The position numbers were made by a program, and so were the translations under genes. A stretch of 27,057 bases of DNA from an uncultured Eubacteriales bacterium (GTDB lineage Bacteria > Bacillota > Clostridia > Oscillospirales > Oscillospiraceae), in contig CATXTO010000023.1 of the NCBI GenBank assembly GCA_958402445.1, forward strand, positions 1 through 27,057, in the 5' to 3' direction. Of this stretch, positions 14,567 to 22,715 are shown piece after piece. How positions within the stretch are numbered: position 1 is the stretch's first letter; every line of letters begins with the position of its first letter. A model generated the notes under the pieces. That model did not search any database. It saw only the letters and a program-made list of their open reading frames with translations, and had not been told where the DNA came from.

Positions 14567-15742
14567 TTATCGATAGGATTTATCGAAGATCGCAGCGCAA
14601 TCCTCGTCGGTCATCTCGCAGGGGTTGGCGAGGAACAGCCCGCCTTGCATGGAACGCGCGGCTTTCGCCAGGGTCATGGATTCCTCCGGCGTAAAGCCGT
14701 AGTCGCTCATTTTGAGATCGGCCACGCCGCAAGCCTCCTGCAATTTTATCAGCGCCGTCATAAAATCCTCCGGCTTTTCGGCGCCGTGAACGCCCATTGC
14801 CCGAGCCATTTTGATAAACTGTTCATCACAGGCATGCCGTTCAAGAAAGAATGCATAGAACGCTCGGGAGATCATAATCAGTCCAGCGCCGTGGGGTAGA
14901 TTGGGATGATATGCGCTCATGGCGTGTTCCATGGAGTGCTCCGCCGTGGTGCTGGTGAGCTGCATAGTCATGCCGGCTATCGTGCTGCCGTAGGCGACAC
15001 GCTCCCGCGCCTCCAGATCGGTTCCATCCTTGACCGCGCGGGGCAGGTATTTCGCAATATTCTCAATGGCTGAAAGTGCCAGCGTCTCGCTGAGGATGTT
15101 AACGCCATTGGAGATCATTACCTCCGTGTTGTGGAACAGGGCGTCGAAGCCCTGATAGGCGGTGTACTTGGGCGGCACGGTCCTCATCAACTCCGGGTCT
15201 ACGATGGCCAGGACCGGGACCAGGGCCGGGTCCCCAAAGCCAATTTTTTCGTTGGTTTCCAAATTGGAGATGACGCCCCAGCAGTTGATTTCGGAGCCGG
15301 TGCCGGAGGTGGTGCAAATCGTGACAATGGGCAGGCCCTTGTTTGGAAGCGGTCTCCCCTTGCCGGTACCGCCGCAGACATAATCCCACAGGTCGCCGTG
15401 ATTGGTGGCCATTGCGGAGATTGCCACGGAGGCATCCAGCACCGCGCCGCCGCCCAACGCTACAATAAAGTCGCAGCCGTTTGCTTTGGCATATGCGGCG
15501 CCCTCCATAATCACCTCCTTTCTAGGATTCTCCATAATTTTGTCAAATAGGACGTAGTCTACGCCGGCCTTTTCCAGCTGCTCAATCGTCCGGGCAAGAT
15601 ACCCGTTGGCCTTTGTGGAATTGCCGTTAGAAAGGAGCAGCAACGCTTTTCTTCCCGGCATTGGCTGGCTGCTCAGCTCGCTTAGCTTTCCGCTGCCAAA
15701 CAGAATTCGCGTAGGGTTGTAAAACTCAAATTTCATTTCCAT
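14567..15742 (-). CDS. Iron-containing alcohol dehydrogenase (group III, butanol-dehydrogenase type)
   Basis: NAD(P)H-dependent enzyme interconverting aldehydes or ketones and alcohols with a single active-site Fe2+. The 391-residue product starts MEMKFEFYNPTRILFG. ATG 15742 is chosen because AAAGGAG lies 8 nt upstream; the open frame continues beyond it without a site. The nucleotide-binding GGGAVLDASVA lies in the N-terminal half, and probable metal ligands are Asp200 and His204 (FDALFHNTE), His269 or His273 (EHSMEHAM) and His284 (LPHGAG). It resembles the YugJ/BdhA-like branch. It is the first gene of a minus-strand unit with two flavodoxins and is divergent from merR, whose operator lies in its promoter. 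Likely a detoxifying aldehyde reductase; substrate inferred only. Confidence 0.94.
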   Translation of the reverse strand: MEMKFEFYNPTRILFGSGKLSELSSQPMPGRKALLLLSNGNSTKANGYLARTIEQLEKAGVDYVLFDKIMENPRKEVIMEGAAYAKANGCDFIVALGGGAVLDASVAISAMATNHGDLWDYVCGGTGKGRPLPNKGLPIVTICTTSGTGSEINCWGVISNLETNEKIGFGDPALVPVLAIVDPELMRTVPPKYTAYQGFDALFHNTEVMISNGVNILSETLALSAIENIAKYLPRAVKDGTDLEARERVAYGSTIAGMTMQLTSTTAEHSMEHAMSAYHPNLPHGAGLIMISRAFYAFFLERHACDEQFIKMARAMGVHGAEKPEDFMTALIKLQEACGVADLKMSDYGFTPEESMTLAKAARSMQGGLFLANPCEMTDEDCAAIFDKSYR

Positions 15743-15783
15743 TTCAATATCTCCTTTCATCAGCTTGCCCCTGCAAAAGAATA

Positions 15784-15815
15784 TTGACAAGCTCAATCAA
15801 ATGGTATAGTATGAT
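15784..15815 (+). promoter_or_regulatory. Probable merR promoter, overlapping the divergent promoter
   Basis: TTGACA (15784-15789) faces merR. The -10 could be TATAGT (15805-15810, 15-bp spacing) or TATGAT (15810-15815, 20-bp spacing). Either way transcription would start in or next to the inverted repeat at 15821-15836, so binding there should also affect merR itself (autoregulation, inferred). Confidence 0.5.
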
Positions 15816-15844
15816 TATAAAACCTAAAGTTAGGTTTAGGTCAA
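15814..15844 (-). promoter_or_regulatory. MerR-type promoter and operator of the Fe-ADH/flavodoxin unit
   Basis: On the minus strand, TTGACC (15839-15844) and TATAAT (15814-15819) are separated by 19 bp, longer than the sigma-A optimum. A perfect inverted repeat AACCTAA-AG-TTAGGTT (15821-15836) fills the spacer. This is the signature of MerR-family activation, where the regulator untwists an overlong spacer. Transcription would start near 15808, about 65 nt before the dehydrogenase start. Confidence 0.88.
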
Positions 15845-15878
15845 GAGAATTTTTAAAAAATTTTGAGGAGTATTCCTT

Positions 15879-16310
15879 ATGTGCTATTCGATTGGTGAAG
15901 TTGCCAACCAGACAGGTATTACGATCTCCACATTGCGTTATTATGACCGCGAGGGTATGTTTCCGGAAATCGGACGTTCCAATGGGGGTATCCGCGTTTT
16001 TTCTGAAACGGAAATTGCCACGCTCCGGGTCGTCGAGTGTCTGAAAACTGCGGGCATGTCAATTAAGGACATAAAAGAATTTTTGCGTTGGTGTAAGGAG
16101 GGTGACTCATCCCTACAAAAACGGAGGGAAATGTTTTATAAACGCTTGGACGAGGTGAGAAATCAAATTGCCACGCTGGAAAGGACCATGCATACGCTCC
16201 AGTACAAATGCTGGTATTACGACACAGCAATCGCCGCTGGTACAGAAAAAGCCGTGAAAAACCTGTCAGAAGATGAAATTCCAGAGGATTTGCGGGATTT
16301 TCGGATTTAA
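15879..16310 (+). CDS. MerR-family regulator, AdhR/NmlR-like
   Basis: A 143-residue dimeric DNA-binding regulator. The N-terminal winged helix reads YSIGEVANQTGITISTLRYYDREGMFPEIGRSNGGIRVFSETEI (3-46), the MerR hallmark. A long coiled-coil helix follows (RREMFYKRLDEVRNQIATLERTMHTL). Cys54 in VECLKTAGMSI sits where AdhR and NmlR regulators have the conserved Cys that senses aldehydes or electrophiles. It lacks the multi-Cys metal-binding loop of mercury or copper members. GAGGAG precedes the ATG. It is divergent from the iron alcohol dehydrogenase, with the operator in that promoter. The most likely role is activation of the dehydrogenase/flavodoxin unit in response to carbonyl or thiol stress. 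Confidence 0.92.
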   Translation: MCYSIGEVANQTGITISTLRYYDREGMFPEIGRSNGGIRVFSETEIATLRVVECLKTAGMSIKDIKEFLRWCKEGDSSLQKRREMFYKRLDEVRNQIATLERTMHTLQYKCWYYDTAIAAGTEKAVKNLSEDEIPEDLRDFRI

Positions 16311-16472
16311 GCGGCGCAAATTGGTAAGCCAGGAAAACGTTTGATATTCCCGCCTTAACAGCTTTCCTTCCCGTAACCATAAAATGCCGGCTGAGGGCGG
16401 GTCTCCACAGGTCGCTGCCGGCGATAACGTGTTCATCGAATTCAAAAAACGTAGAAACAAACCGTTTTAAAT
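16311..16472. other. Intergenic stretch, possible remnant reading frame
   Basis: No gene with a start and ribosome binding site. On the minus strand, overlapping frames (for example FFEFDEHVIAGSDLWRPALSRHF and, in the next frame, LWLREGKLLRREYQTFSWLTNLRR) look more protein-like than chance and could be a frameshifted fragment, but I recognise no family. Confidence 0.25.
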
Positions 16473-16524
16473 AAACCGAAAAACTTCGTGTGATGCAGCT
16501 ACATCACACGAAGTTTTTTGGTTT
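16473..16524. terminator. Bidirectional terminator between merR and galE
   Basis: A 23-bp stem with one G-U pair: AAACCGAAAAACTTCGTGTG (continuing to 16495) pairs with its complement at 16502-16524 around CAGCTA. T-runs on both sides lie inside the stem. Confidence 0.9.
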
Positions 16525-16608
16525 ACCCGGTATCAATCAGAGCTTTAATTGTTTTCTGTATAGCCTATTGCCAAGAGAACGGCGTCTCACCCTTGAAAAG
16601 ATCGAGAA

Positions 16609-16628
16609 GGCATGCTTTCCCGCATGCC
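16609..16628 (-). terminator. Weak hairpin downstream of galE
   Basis: GGCATGC-TTTCCC-GCATGCC, followed on the minus strand by TTCTCGATCTTTTC. The U-run is interrupted, so the stronger hairpin at 16473-16524 may do most of the termination. Confidence 0.4.
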
Positions 16629-16712
16629 GCTCTACAAGTTAAAAAATCACCGCAGGGCCTCCAGGGGTTATCCCGGCAGCGCAATTTTGAAAACACATGG
16701 TCTTTGTCTGAT

Positions 16713-17729
16713 TTAGACCCCGTAACCCATGGGATTCTTGCTCTGCCAATTCCAGGCGTCCCGGCACATGTCCGCCAGGGTTTTCTCCGCAGTCCAACCC
16801 AGCAGCCGCCTGCTCTTGGTGGGGTCGGCGTAGCAAACAGCGATGTCGCCCGGACGGCGCCCCGCAATTTTATAGGGGATCTTCACTCCTGTAGCCTGCA
16901 GAAAGGCATCCACCATCTCCAGAACGCTGGAGCCCCTGCCGGTACCCAGATTGACGGCCTCGGCGCCCTGGTGAGAAATCGCGTATTCCACCGCCGCCAA
17001 GTGACCCCTGGCCAGATCCACCACGTGGATGTAATCCCGGATGCAGGTGCCGTCCGGAGTGGGATAGTCGTTCCCAAATACGCTCAAATGCTCCCGCCGC
17101 CCGATGGCAACCTGGGTGATGAAGGGCATCAGGTTGCTGGGAACACCCTGGGGGTCCTCTCCAATCTGCCCGCTCTCGTGGGCGCCGATGGGATTGAAAT
17201 ACCGAAGCAGCACCACAGACCACGCAGGGTCCGCAGCAGCCAGGTCTAAGAGAATTTGCTCGGTCATAAATTTGGTCCAGCCGTAGGGGTTGGTGCAGCC
17301 GCCGGTGCGGCTGGTCTCTTGCAGCGGCATTTTATTGTCGGCGGTATATACCGTGGCGGAGGATGAGAAAATGATGCGCTTCATGCCCACCTCCCGCATG
17401 ACCTTGGTCAGAACCAGGGTGGCGTTCAGGTTATTGTCGTAATATTCCCAGGGCTTGGAGACGCTCTCGCCCACCGCTTTCAGTCCAGCAAAGTGAATCA
17501 CACAATCTATGCTGTTTTCTGAAAAAATCCGGCGCAGCAACGCCTCGTCCCGTACATCGCCCGTGTAGGTTTGCACCGTCCTGCCGGTGATCTGCTCTAC
17601 CCGCTGGATGGAAACCGGGCTGCTGTTGCATAGGTTGTCGATGCAGACCACCTGGTAGCCGTGCTCTAAGAGCTCCAGACACGTGTGGGAGCCAATGTAG
17701 CCCATGCCGCCCGTCACCAACACTGTCAT
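16713..17729 (-). CDS. galE: UDP-glucose 4-epimerase
   Basis: Interconverts UDP-glucose and UDP-galactose with tightly bound NAD, for galactose use (Leloir pathway) and for supply of UDP-galactose to surface polysaccharides. The 338-residue SDR protein has the NAD motif VTGGMGYIGSH (5-15), the catalytic Ser region SSSATVY (122-128), and the YxxxK pair Tyr149/Lys153 in YGWTK. GalE-specific blocks RYFNPIGAHESGQIGEDP and CIRDYIHVVDLARGH are clear. GGGAGGG lies 6 nt before the ATG. No other gal gene is nearby, so a housekeeping envelope role is as likely as galactose catabolism. It has its own promoter. Confidence 0.97.
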   Translation of the reverse strand: MTVLVTGGMGYIGSHTCLELLEHGYQVVCIDNLCNSSPVSIQRVEQITGRTVQTYTGDVRDEALLRRIFSENSIDCVIHFAGLKAVGESVSKPWEYYDNNLNATLVLTKVMREVGMKRIIFSSSATVYTADNKMPLQETSRTGGCTNPYGWTKFMTEQILLDLAAADPAWSVVLLRYFNPIGAHESGQIGEDPQGVPSNLMPFITQVAIGRREHLSVFGNDYPTPDGTCIRDYIHVVDLARGHLAAVEYAISHQGAEAVNLGTGRGSSVLEMVDAFLQATGVKIPYKIAGRRPGDIAVCYADPTKSRRLLGWTAEKTLADMCRDAWNWQSKNPMGYGV

Positions 17730-17784
17730 AAAAATCCCTCCCTGTTCAGGTCCAAATCATAAATTGATGCGCTATTATAGAATA

Positions 17785-17813
17785 ATTATACCCCATTCTA
17801 GAACAAAATGCAA
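17785..17813 (-). promoter_or_regulatory. Sigma-A promoter of galE
   Basis: On the minus strand TTGCAT (17808-17813) and TATAAT (17785-17790) are 17 bp apart. A second TATAAT-like element lies just downstream. Confidence 0.75.
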
Positions 17814-17934
17814 GAGGGCCTTCGTTTCTCTTCTCTTGACGCGGACAGAAGTGTTTAAAAGCCTGATTCGGGCCTTCCAACCCCATGGGACCAGCCAAAA
17901 GGCCGCTGTTTAGCGCCGGTTCATACGATTTTCC

Positions 17935-17964
17935 TTGCGTTTTTGAGCCTCTTTGGGCTATAAT
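17935..17964 (+). promoter_or_regulatory. Promoter of the asparaginase gene
   Basis: TTGCGT (17935-17940) and TATAAT (17959-17964) are 18 bp apart, ending 33 bp before the start codon. Confidence 0.7.
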
Positions 17965-17997
17965 AAGAAAAATCGACAGCTCTCAGGAGGTCTTTTT

Positions 17998-19014
17998 ATG
18001 AACAGGCGTGAAAAGAAGCACATTCTGCTCATCACCACAGGTGGTACCATCGCCTCCCTCCCCGGCGGAGAGGGCCTGGAGCCCCGCCGCAGCGAGGTCA
18101 TGGATCGGGAGCTGAGTCAGCTCCGGACCTATTATCAGATTGTAGTCCAGGATCTGATGTGCCTGGATTCCTCTAATATCCAGCCAGAGGAATGGGTGGC
18201 CATCGCCCAGGCCATCTTCGCAGCACGGGGCGTATACGACGGGGTTGTGGTCTCCCATGGCACGGATACCATGGCATATACCGCCTCCATGGTCACTTAC
18301 ATGTTGGAAAACATCGACCTGCCCGTGGTATTTACAGGCTCCCAGCTTCCCCTGGCGGATTTTTTGTCCGACGGACCGGCCAATCTGCGGACCGCCTTTG
18401 CCATGGCCGCCACCGGGCAGCCGGGCGTCTTCCTGGCCTTTGACCGAAAGGTGATGCTGGGCTGCCGGGCCGTGAAGGTGCGGGCCTCCGGCTTCTCCGC
18501 GTTTGAGAGCATCAACAGCCGCTATGTGGGGCTGGTCACCGCCGCCGGTCTCGAGCTGGACCTCCAGGTCCTCCCAAAGCGGACCGGTCCCGCCCGCCTG
18601 CGTACGGAGGTCAGCGCAAAGGTATTCTTGCTGAAGCTGGCGCCGGGCTTGGACCCGGAGATTTTTGACGCCCTGGCGGGAATGGGGTATCGGGGTATCG
18701 TAGTGGAGGCCTTCGGCCTGGGGGGCATGCAGTTCCTGCACCAGGACCCCGGGCATGGGATCCGGGCCGCCGTTGAGCGGGGTGTGTCCGTTGTCATCTG
18801 CACCCAGTGCCTTTACGACAGCAGCAACCTCAGCGTTTATCAGGTGGGCAAGAAACTGTTGGACATGGGGGTCATCCAGGGCAGAGATATGACCACAGAA
18901 GCCGCCACCACCAAGCTCATGTGGGCTCTGGGCCAGGGTTTGTCCCCAGAAGAGGTCCGTGCTCTGTTTCAGCAGAGCCTGGCGGGAGAAATCACGCTGG
19001 AAACAAAAAATTAA
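17998..19014 (+). CDS. ansA: Asparaginase (type I-like)
   Basis: Hydrolyses L-asparagine to aspartate and ammonia. The 338-residue protein carries the first catalytic Thr motif ITTGGTIAS (12-20), substrate-binding SSN (58-60), and the second catalytic motif SHGTDTMAYTA (86-96) with Thr89 and Asp90. No signal peptide follows the start MNRREKKHILLI, so it is cytoplasmic as in type I enzymes. ATG 17998 has AGGAGG at 7-nt spacing; the open frame upstream runs through the promoter. The gene has its own promoter; the DUF368 gene follows after about 130 bp and may have a weak promoter of its own. Glutaminase activity cannot be judged. Confidence 0.93.
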   Translation: MNRREKKHILLITTGGTIASLPGGEGLEPRRSEVMDRELSQLRTYYQIVVQDLMCLDSSNIQPEEWVAIAQAIFAARGVYDGVVVSHGTDTMAYTASMVTYMLENIDLPVVFTGSQLPLADFLSDGPANLRTAFAMAATGQPGVFLAFDRKVMLGCRAVKVRASGFSAFESINSRYVGLVTAAGLELDLQVLPKRTGPARLRTEVSAKVFLLKLAPGLDPEIFDALAGMGYRGIVVEAFGLGGMQFLHQDPGHGIRAAVERGVSVVICTQCLYDSSNLSVYQVGKKLLDMGVIQGRDMTTEAATTKLMWALGQGLSPEEVRALFQQSLAGEITLETKN

Positions 19015-19036
19015 GATTTCTTTTCCGGCATTTTAC

Positions 19037-19065
19037 TTGTGCCGCAGTGGAAAGGGTGATAAACT
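19037..19065 (+). promoter_or_regulatory. Possible promoter of the DUF368-ppaC-DUF1893 run
   Basis: TTGTGC (19037-19042) and TAAACT (19060-19065) with 17-bp spacing; a modest match to consensus. Confidence 0.35.
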
Positions 19066-19146
19066 AGGACAAAACCGTTTCACCGCTGTTCCCAATCGCA
19101 TCCATTTCCTTGCGGCGGTGTTGAAACCTGGATTCTGGGAGAAACT

Positions 19147-19998
19147 ATGCAAGAACACACTTGGAACCAAACCATCAAGCGCTGGGGAATCTGGCTGTTC
19201 CGTATCGTCCAGGGCGCCCTGATTGGCAGCGGTGCAATTTTGCCGGGGATATCCGGAGGCGTGCTTTGCGTGATTTTCGGTATTTACCAGCCTATGGTGG
19301 AAACGTTGGCGCATCCCAGCCACATTAAAAAATATTGGAAGCTGTTTTTGGCGGTGGGCGCGGGCGGCGTTCTCGGCTTTTTCGGTCTGGCCGGCGCGAT
19401 CAATTGGCTATTCCTCCGTTCTCCGACCTTGGCCACCTTTTTGTTTCTAGGCCTGATCGTGGGCACCCTGCCCGGGCTGTTCCAGACTGTTGGCAAACAG
19501 GGCAGGCCCAAAAGCGCCTGGCTTTATATGGCGCTTGGCTTCTCTCTGATGCTCAGTCTGCTGCTGTTTCTGCAGCACGGTCAGCGGGCCGCCATCACCC
19601 CTACCCCGTTCTGGTATCTGATCTGCGGCGCGCTCTGGGGCGTGAGCATTGTGGTGCCCGGCCTCAGTTCCTCCTCCTTCCTGATTTCCCTGGGCCTGTA
19701 CCAGCCTATGACGGCGGGTATCGCAGCCCTGGAGCCGACTGTAATCGGCCCCATGCTGGCAGGCCTGGTGATCACGGTACTGGTGCTGTCGAAGGGTATG
19801 GACCGCCTGCTGCAGCGGCACTACACCAGCATGTTCCACACTATTTTCGGGGTGGTCGCCGCTTCGGCGGTCGCCATCATCCCTTTGTCCTATGGGTCGT
19901 TGCACGAGGTCGTGCTGTCTTTGGGATGCTTGGCCGCGGGCTTTGCCGTGGCCTTTTGGATGGACCGCCTGTCCGCCAAGCTCTCCCCGCAGCGCTGA
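19147..19998 (+). CDS. DUF368 membrane protein (PopT-like undecaprenyl-phosphate translocase)
   Basis: An integral membrane protein of 283 residues with about eight hydrophobic segments. Two internally related halves each carry a Pro-Gly motif: GALIGSGAILPGISGGVL near residue 30 and GALWGVSIVVPGLSSSSF near residue 165, followed by GIYQPMVE and GLYQPMTA. This repeat with PGxSG is the DUF368 signature. Recent work on DUF368 members (PopT) in other bacteria shows that they recycle undecaprenyl phosphate across the membrane, the lipid carrier of wall synthesis; I infer the same role. GGGAGAAACT gives a weak ribosome binding site. The gene ends 25 bp before the pyrophosphatase. Confidence 0.9.
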   Translation: MQEHTWNQTIKRWGIWLFRIVQGALIGSGAILPGISGGVLCVIFGIYQPMVETLAHPSHIKKYWKLFLAVGAGGVLGFFGLAGAINWLFLRSPTLATFLFLGLIVGTLPGLFQTVGKQGRPKSAWLYMALGFSLMLSLLLFLQHGQRAAITPTPFWYLICGALWGVSIVVPGLSSSSFLISLGLYQPMTAGIAALEPTVIGPMLAGLVITVLVLSKGMDRLLQRHYTSMFHTIFGVVAASAVAIIPLSYGSLHEVVLSLGCLAAGFAVAFWMDRLSAKLSPQR

Positions 19999-20023
19999 AC
20001 CTGTGCTTGAAAGGAGCCTGCCT

Positions 20024-21640
20024 ATGGACCCCATTTATGTCACCGGGCATCGGAACCCGGATACCGATTCCATCGTCTCCGCCATGGCTTACGCCGCTCT
20101 GCGCAACGCCCTGGGAGACCGGGAGTACCAGCCCGCCCGTCTGGGCCACATCAGCGACGAAACTCAGCTGGTGCTGGACCGGTTCGACTTCCAGCCCCCG
20201 GTGCGCATCAACTCCATGTACACCCAGGTGCGGGATTTGGAGTACGACACGCCCCCCGCCCTGGGCACGGCGGTAACCGTGGACCGGGCCTGGTCCGTGC
20301 TCCAGGAGGATAAAAATCTGCCCGCTCTGCCGGTTGCCAATGAGGACGGCACGCTGTTCGGCATTCTGACGCCAGAGGACATCGCCGCCTATGACGTGCA
20401 GACCGTGAATCGTCCCAGACTGGACCAGGTCCCCGTATTTAACGTCCTGAGCGTCCTGGAGGGCAAGCTGCTCAATGACGCCGGGAACTTCATTGACACC
20501 ATCTCCGGCGAAGTGACCATCGCCCTGCCCCAGAGCCGGGAAAACCTGCTGTTCTCGCAGACGGATTCCATTGTGATCTGCGGCCACCAGCCGGACATGA
20601 TTCGCAGAGCTTTGGAGCTGGGGGTCAACTGCCTGATTCTCTGCCAGGCCGAGCTGGATGAGAGTCTGCGGACGCTGGAAACCCGGACCTGCGTCATCTC
20701 TACGCCTCATGACGCCTATCGCGCCGTACGACTAATTTTTCACTCCACTCCCATCGGGCGAATCTGCGGGACGGAAAACCTGGTTCACTTTCACTTGCGG
20801 GACCTGGTGGACGACGTCAAGGAAGTGGTTCTCAAGCGGCGGGATCGCTGCTACGTCATTTTGGACGAGCGGGAACGGGTGGCCGGCATGCTGTATCAAA
20901 ATCATCTGTTGCGTCCCCGCCGGAAACGGGTGGTCCTGGTAGACCACAACGAGACCGCCCAGTCCGTCCCCGGTCTGGACGAGGCGGAAATTCTGGAGAT
21001 TATCGACCATCACCGGCTGGCGGATATCCAAACCACCAATCCCATCTATGTGAGAAACGAGCCCGTGGGCTCCACCACCACCATTGTGGCCAGCATGTTC
21101 CAGGAGCGGGGCCTCATGCCCTCTGAAAAAATGGCCGGACTCATGGCCGCCGCCATTGTCTCAGACACGGTCATGTTCAAATCCCCCACCTGCACTCTGC
21201 AGGACCGGCGCATGGCCGAGCGGATGGCCCGCATTGCAAAAATCTCCTTGGACGAGCTGGGGCAGGCCATTTTCTCCGCCTCTTCGGGGGAGGACCGCTC
21301 TCTGGAGGACCTGCTGTTTACAGATTTCAAGGAATTCCACATCGCCGGGCACTATTTCGGCGTCAGTCAAATCACCTGCGTGGATTCCCCCCGGCTTCTG
21401 CATCGGAAGGAGGAGTTCCTGGACTTGATGCGCACCACCATGCAGGAACGGGGCTACAGCATGATGATCCTCATGCTCACGGACGTACTGCTGGAGGGAA
21501 CCCAGCTCATCTATCTGGGCGACGATGAAACCATCAAGCAGGCCTTTAACGCCGTCGCCCGGGACAATACTGTATTTTTGCCAAAGGTCATGTCAAGAAA
21601 AAAGCAGATCATTCCCATGCTCTCTGCTTTGTGGGGGTAA
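20024..21640 (+). CDS. ppaC: Family II inorganic pyrophosphatase with CBS-DRTGG regulatory insert
   Basis: Mn/Co-dependent cytoplasmic enzyme that hydrolyses pyrophosphate to phosphate and pulls biosynthesis forward. At 538 residues it is far longer than a plain family II PPase (about 310). It has the N-terminal DHH-type metal site YVTGHRNPDTDS (5-16). A regulatory insert of about 250 residues follows, with two CBS units (first at LGTAVTVDRAWSVLQEDKNLPALPV..GILTPEDIA, second near residue 250-300) flanking a DRTGG-like middle. The DHH motif IIDHHR is near residue 328 and the C-terminal DHHA2 domain ends in SRKKQ near 525. In this subfamily adenine nucleotides bound to the CBS pair tune activity. 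ATG 20024 follows AAAGGAG. Confidence 0.95.
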   Translation: MDPIYVTGHRNPDTDSIVSAMAYAALRNALGDREYQPARLGHISDETQLVLDRFDFQPPVRINSMYTQVRDLEYDTPPALGTAVTVDRAWSVLQEDKNLPALPVANEDGTLFGILTPEDIAAYDVQTVNRPRLDQVPVFNVLSVLEGKLLNDAGNFIDTISGEVTIALPQSRENLLFSQTDSIVICGHQPDMIRRALELGVNCLILCQAELDESLRTLETRTCVISTPHDAYRAVRLIFHSTPIGRICGTENLVHFHLRDLVDDVKEVVLKRRDRCYVILDERERVAGMLYQNHLLRPRRKRVVLVDHNETAQSVPGLDEAEILEIIDHHRLADIQTTNPIYVRNEPVGSTTTIVASMFQERGLMPSEKMAGLMAAAIVSDTVMFKSPTCTLQDRRMAERMARIAKISLDELGQAIFSASSGEDRSLEDLLFTDFKEFHIAGHYFGVSQITCVDSPRLLHRKEEFLDLMRTTMQERGYSMMILMLTDVLLEGTQLIYLGDDETIKQAFNAVARDNTVFLPKVMSRKKQIIPMLSALWG

Positions 21641-21644
21641 TACA

Positions 21645-22085
21645 ATGGACGAGATTCTCTCCCAGGCCCTGGAACAGATCCGTCAGGGCGACTATAGCGT
21701 AGCGGTGCTGCAAAACGGTGCGATTTCCCAAACTGCCCCGGGCCGAGGCATTCGGCCTATTCTGGACCTCTACGACGCGGGGCTGCTGAACGGCGCCGTA
21801 GTCTGTGACCGCATCGTGGGAAAGGCCGCCGCCATGATCTTTGTCCTGGGCGGTGTGGAGGCGGTGTATGGCCTGGTGGTCAGCGCCGCCGCCCGTACAT
21901 ATCTGCTGGAGCGGGGTATCCCCGTGTGGCAGGAGTCCGGCGTCGCACAAATTATCAACCGCACTGGCACGGGCATGTGTCCCATGGAGGAAACCGTGCT
22001 GGCCTTGGAGGACCCAGAGGTGGGCCGGCAGGCGCTGCTTGAGAAGCTGGCGCAGCCGCAAGGCGGCGCTCCAGGACCGTCCTGA
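21645..22085 (+). CDS. DUF1893 domain protein
   Basis: A 146-residue soluble protein of the DUF1893 family, function unknown. The family has a cytidine-deaminase-like fold in a known archetype from Thermotoga (TM1506). Visible family blocks are YSVAVLQNGAI, GRGIRPILDLYD, VCDRIVGKAAAMIFVLGGVEAVYGLVVSAAA and MCPMEETVLALEDP. ATG 21645 is 4 bp after the ppaC stop with a G-rich site (GTGGGGG) inside the ppaC end, so translation is coupled. It is the last gene of the DUF368-PPase-DUF1893 run. Confidence 0.85.
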   Translation: MDEILSQALEQIRQGDYSVAVLQNGAISQTAPGRGIRPILDLYDAGLLNGAVVCDRIVGKAAAMIFVLGGVEAVYGLVVSAAARTYLLERGIPVWQESGVAQIINRTGTGMCPMEETVLALEDPEVGRQALLEKLAQPQGGAPGPS

Positions 22086-22110
22086 CCCATATGGAACAAG
22101 ATAAAAAACG

Positions 22111-22138
22111 CCGCCCTGTGGTCTATGCCACAGGGCGG
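22111..22138. terminator. Terminator between the DUF1893 gene and the rplT operon
   Basis: A perfect 11-bp stem CCGCCCTGTGG/CCACAGGGCGG with a 6-nt loop. On the minus strand it is followed by CGTTTTTTAT, a good U-run (A-run 22103-22108) ending the infC-rpmI-rplT transcript; on the plus strand by TTTAAG. Between it and rplT (22139-22333) I see no convincing gene. Confidence 0.85.
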
Positions 22139-22333
22139 TTTAAGGCTGGTGAAAGCTTTCTTTTGGTGCGTGGCATGCACGCCCCGCCGTGCGCTACTGC
22201 GGCGCCAAAGGCGCATAAAGCACGCAATCCACCATATTGGGAAGCTGAGTGCGGCCCTCCTCGGCATAAAAAATGCGCTCCGGGCAGATGTGTTCCATTT
22301 CAGGGCCGTATGGATGCGGTTACCAGGCAGCTC

Positions 22334-22687
22334 TTACAGGAACTTCTTCGCAAGGTCCACCACAGCGGCGAACGCCGCGGGATCCTGCACTGCCATCTCC
22401 GACAGACTCTTCCGGTTCAGCTCCACGCCGGCTTTTTTCACGCCGTTCATAAACCGGGAGTAATTCATTCCAAAGGGCGCCACCGCCGCGGAAATCCGGG
22501 TAATCCACAGGCTGCGGAAGTTTCTCTTCTTCTGCTTCCGGCCCACATAAGCGTACACCGCGGACTTCTTTACGGCCTGCTTGGCCATCTTGAAATGTCT
22601 GGACTTGGAACCCCAATAGGATTTCGCCAGCTTCAGGGTCTTATTTCTTCTCTTGCGCGTCATCATTGCGCCTTTTACTCTAGCCAT
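22334..22687 (-). CDS. rplT: 50S ribosomal protein L20
   Basis: A 117-residue highly basic protein that binds 23S rRNA early in 50S assembly and in other bacteria represses its own operon. The sequence MARVKGAMMTRKRRNKTLKLAKSYWGSKSRHFKMAKQAVKKS followed by RKQKKRNFRSLWITRISAA is standard L20. AGGAGG lies 10 nt before the ATG. It is the last gene of infC-rpmI-rplT, 28 bp after rpmI. Confidence 0.99.
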   Translation of the reverse strand: MARVKGAMMTRKRRNKTLKLAKSYWGSKSRHFKMAKQAVKKSAVYAYVGRKQKKRNFRSLWITRISAAVAPFGMNYSRFMNGVKKAGVELNRKSLSEMAVQDPAAFAAVVDLAKKFL

Positions 22688-22715
22688 TGCTCACAATCCT
22701 CCTATTGTATTCCAA

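Noticed and set aside
22194..22298. Minus-strand 34-codon frame MEHICPERIFYAEEGRTQLP...
   Set aside because: No clear ribosome binding site, not recognised as any family, and it lies between rplT and its terminator; not enough to call a gene.
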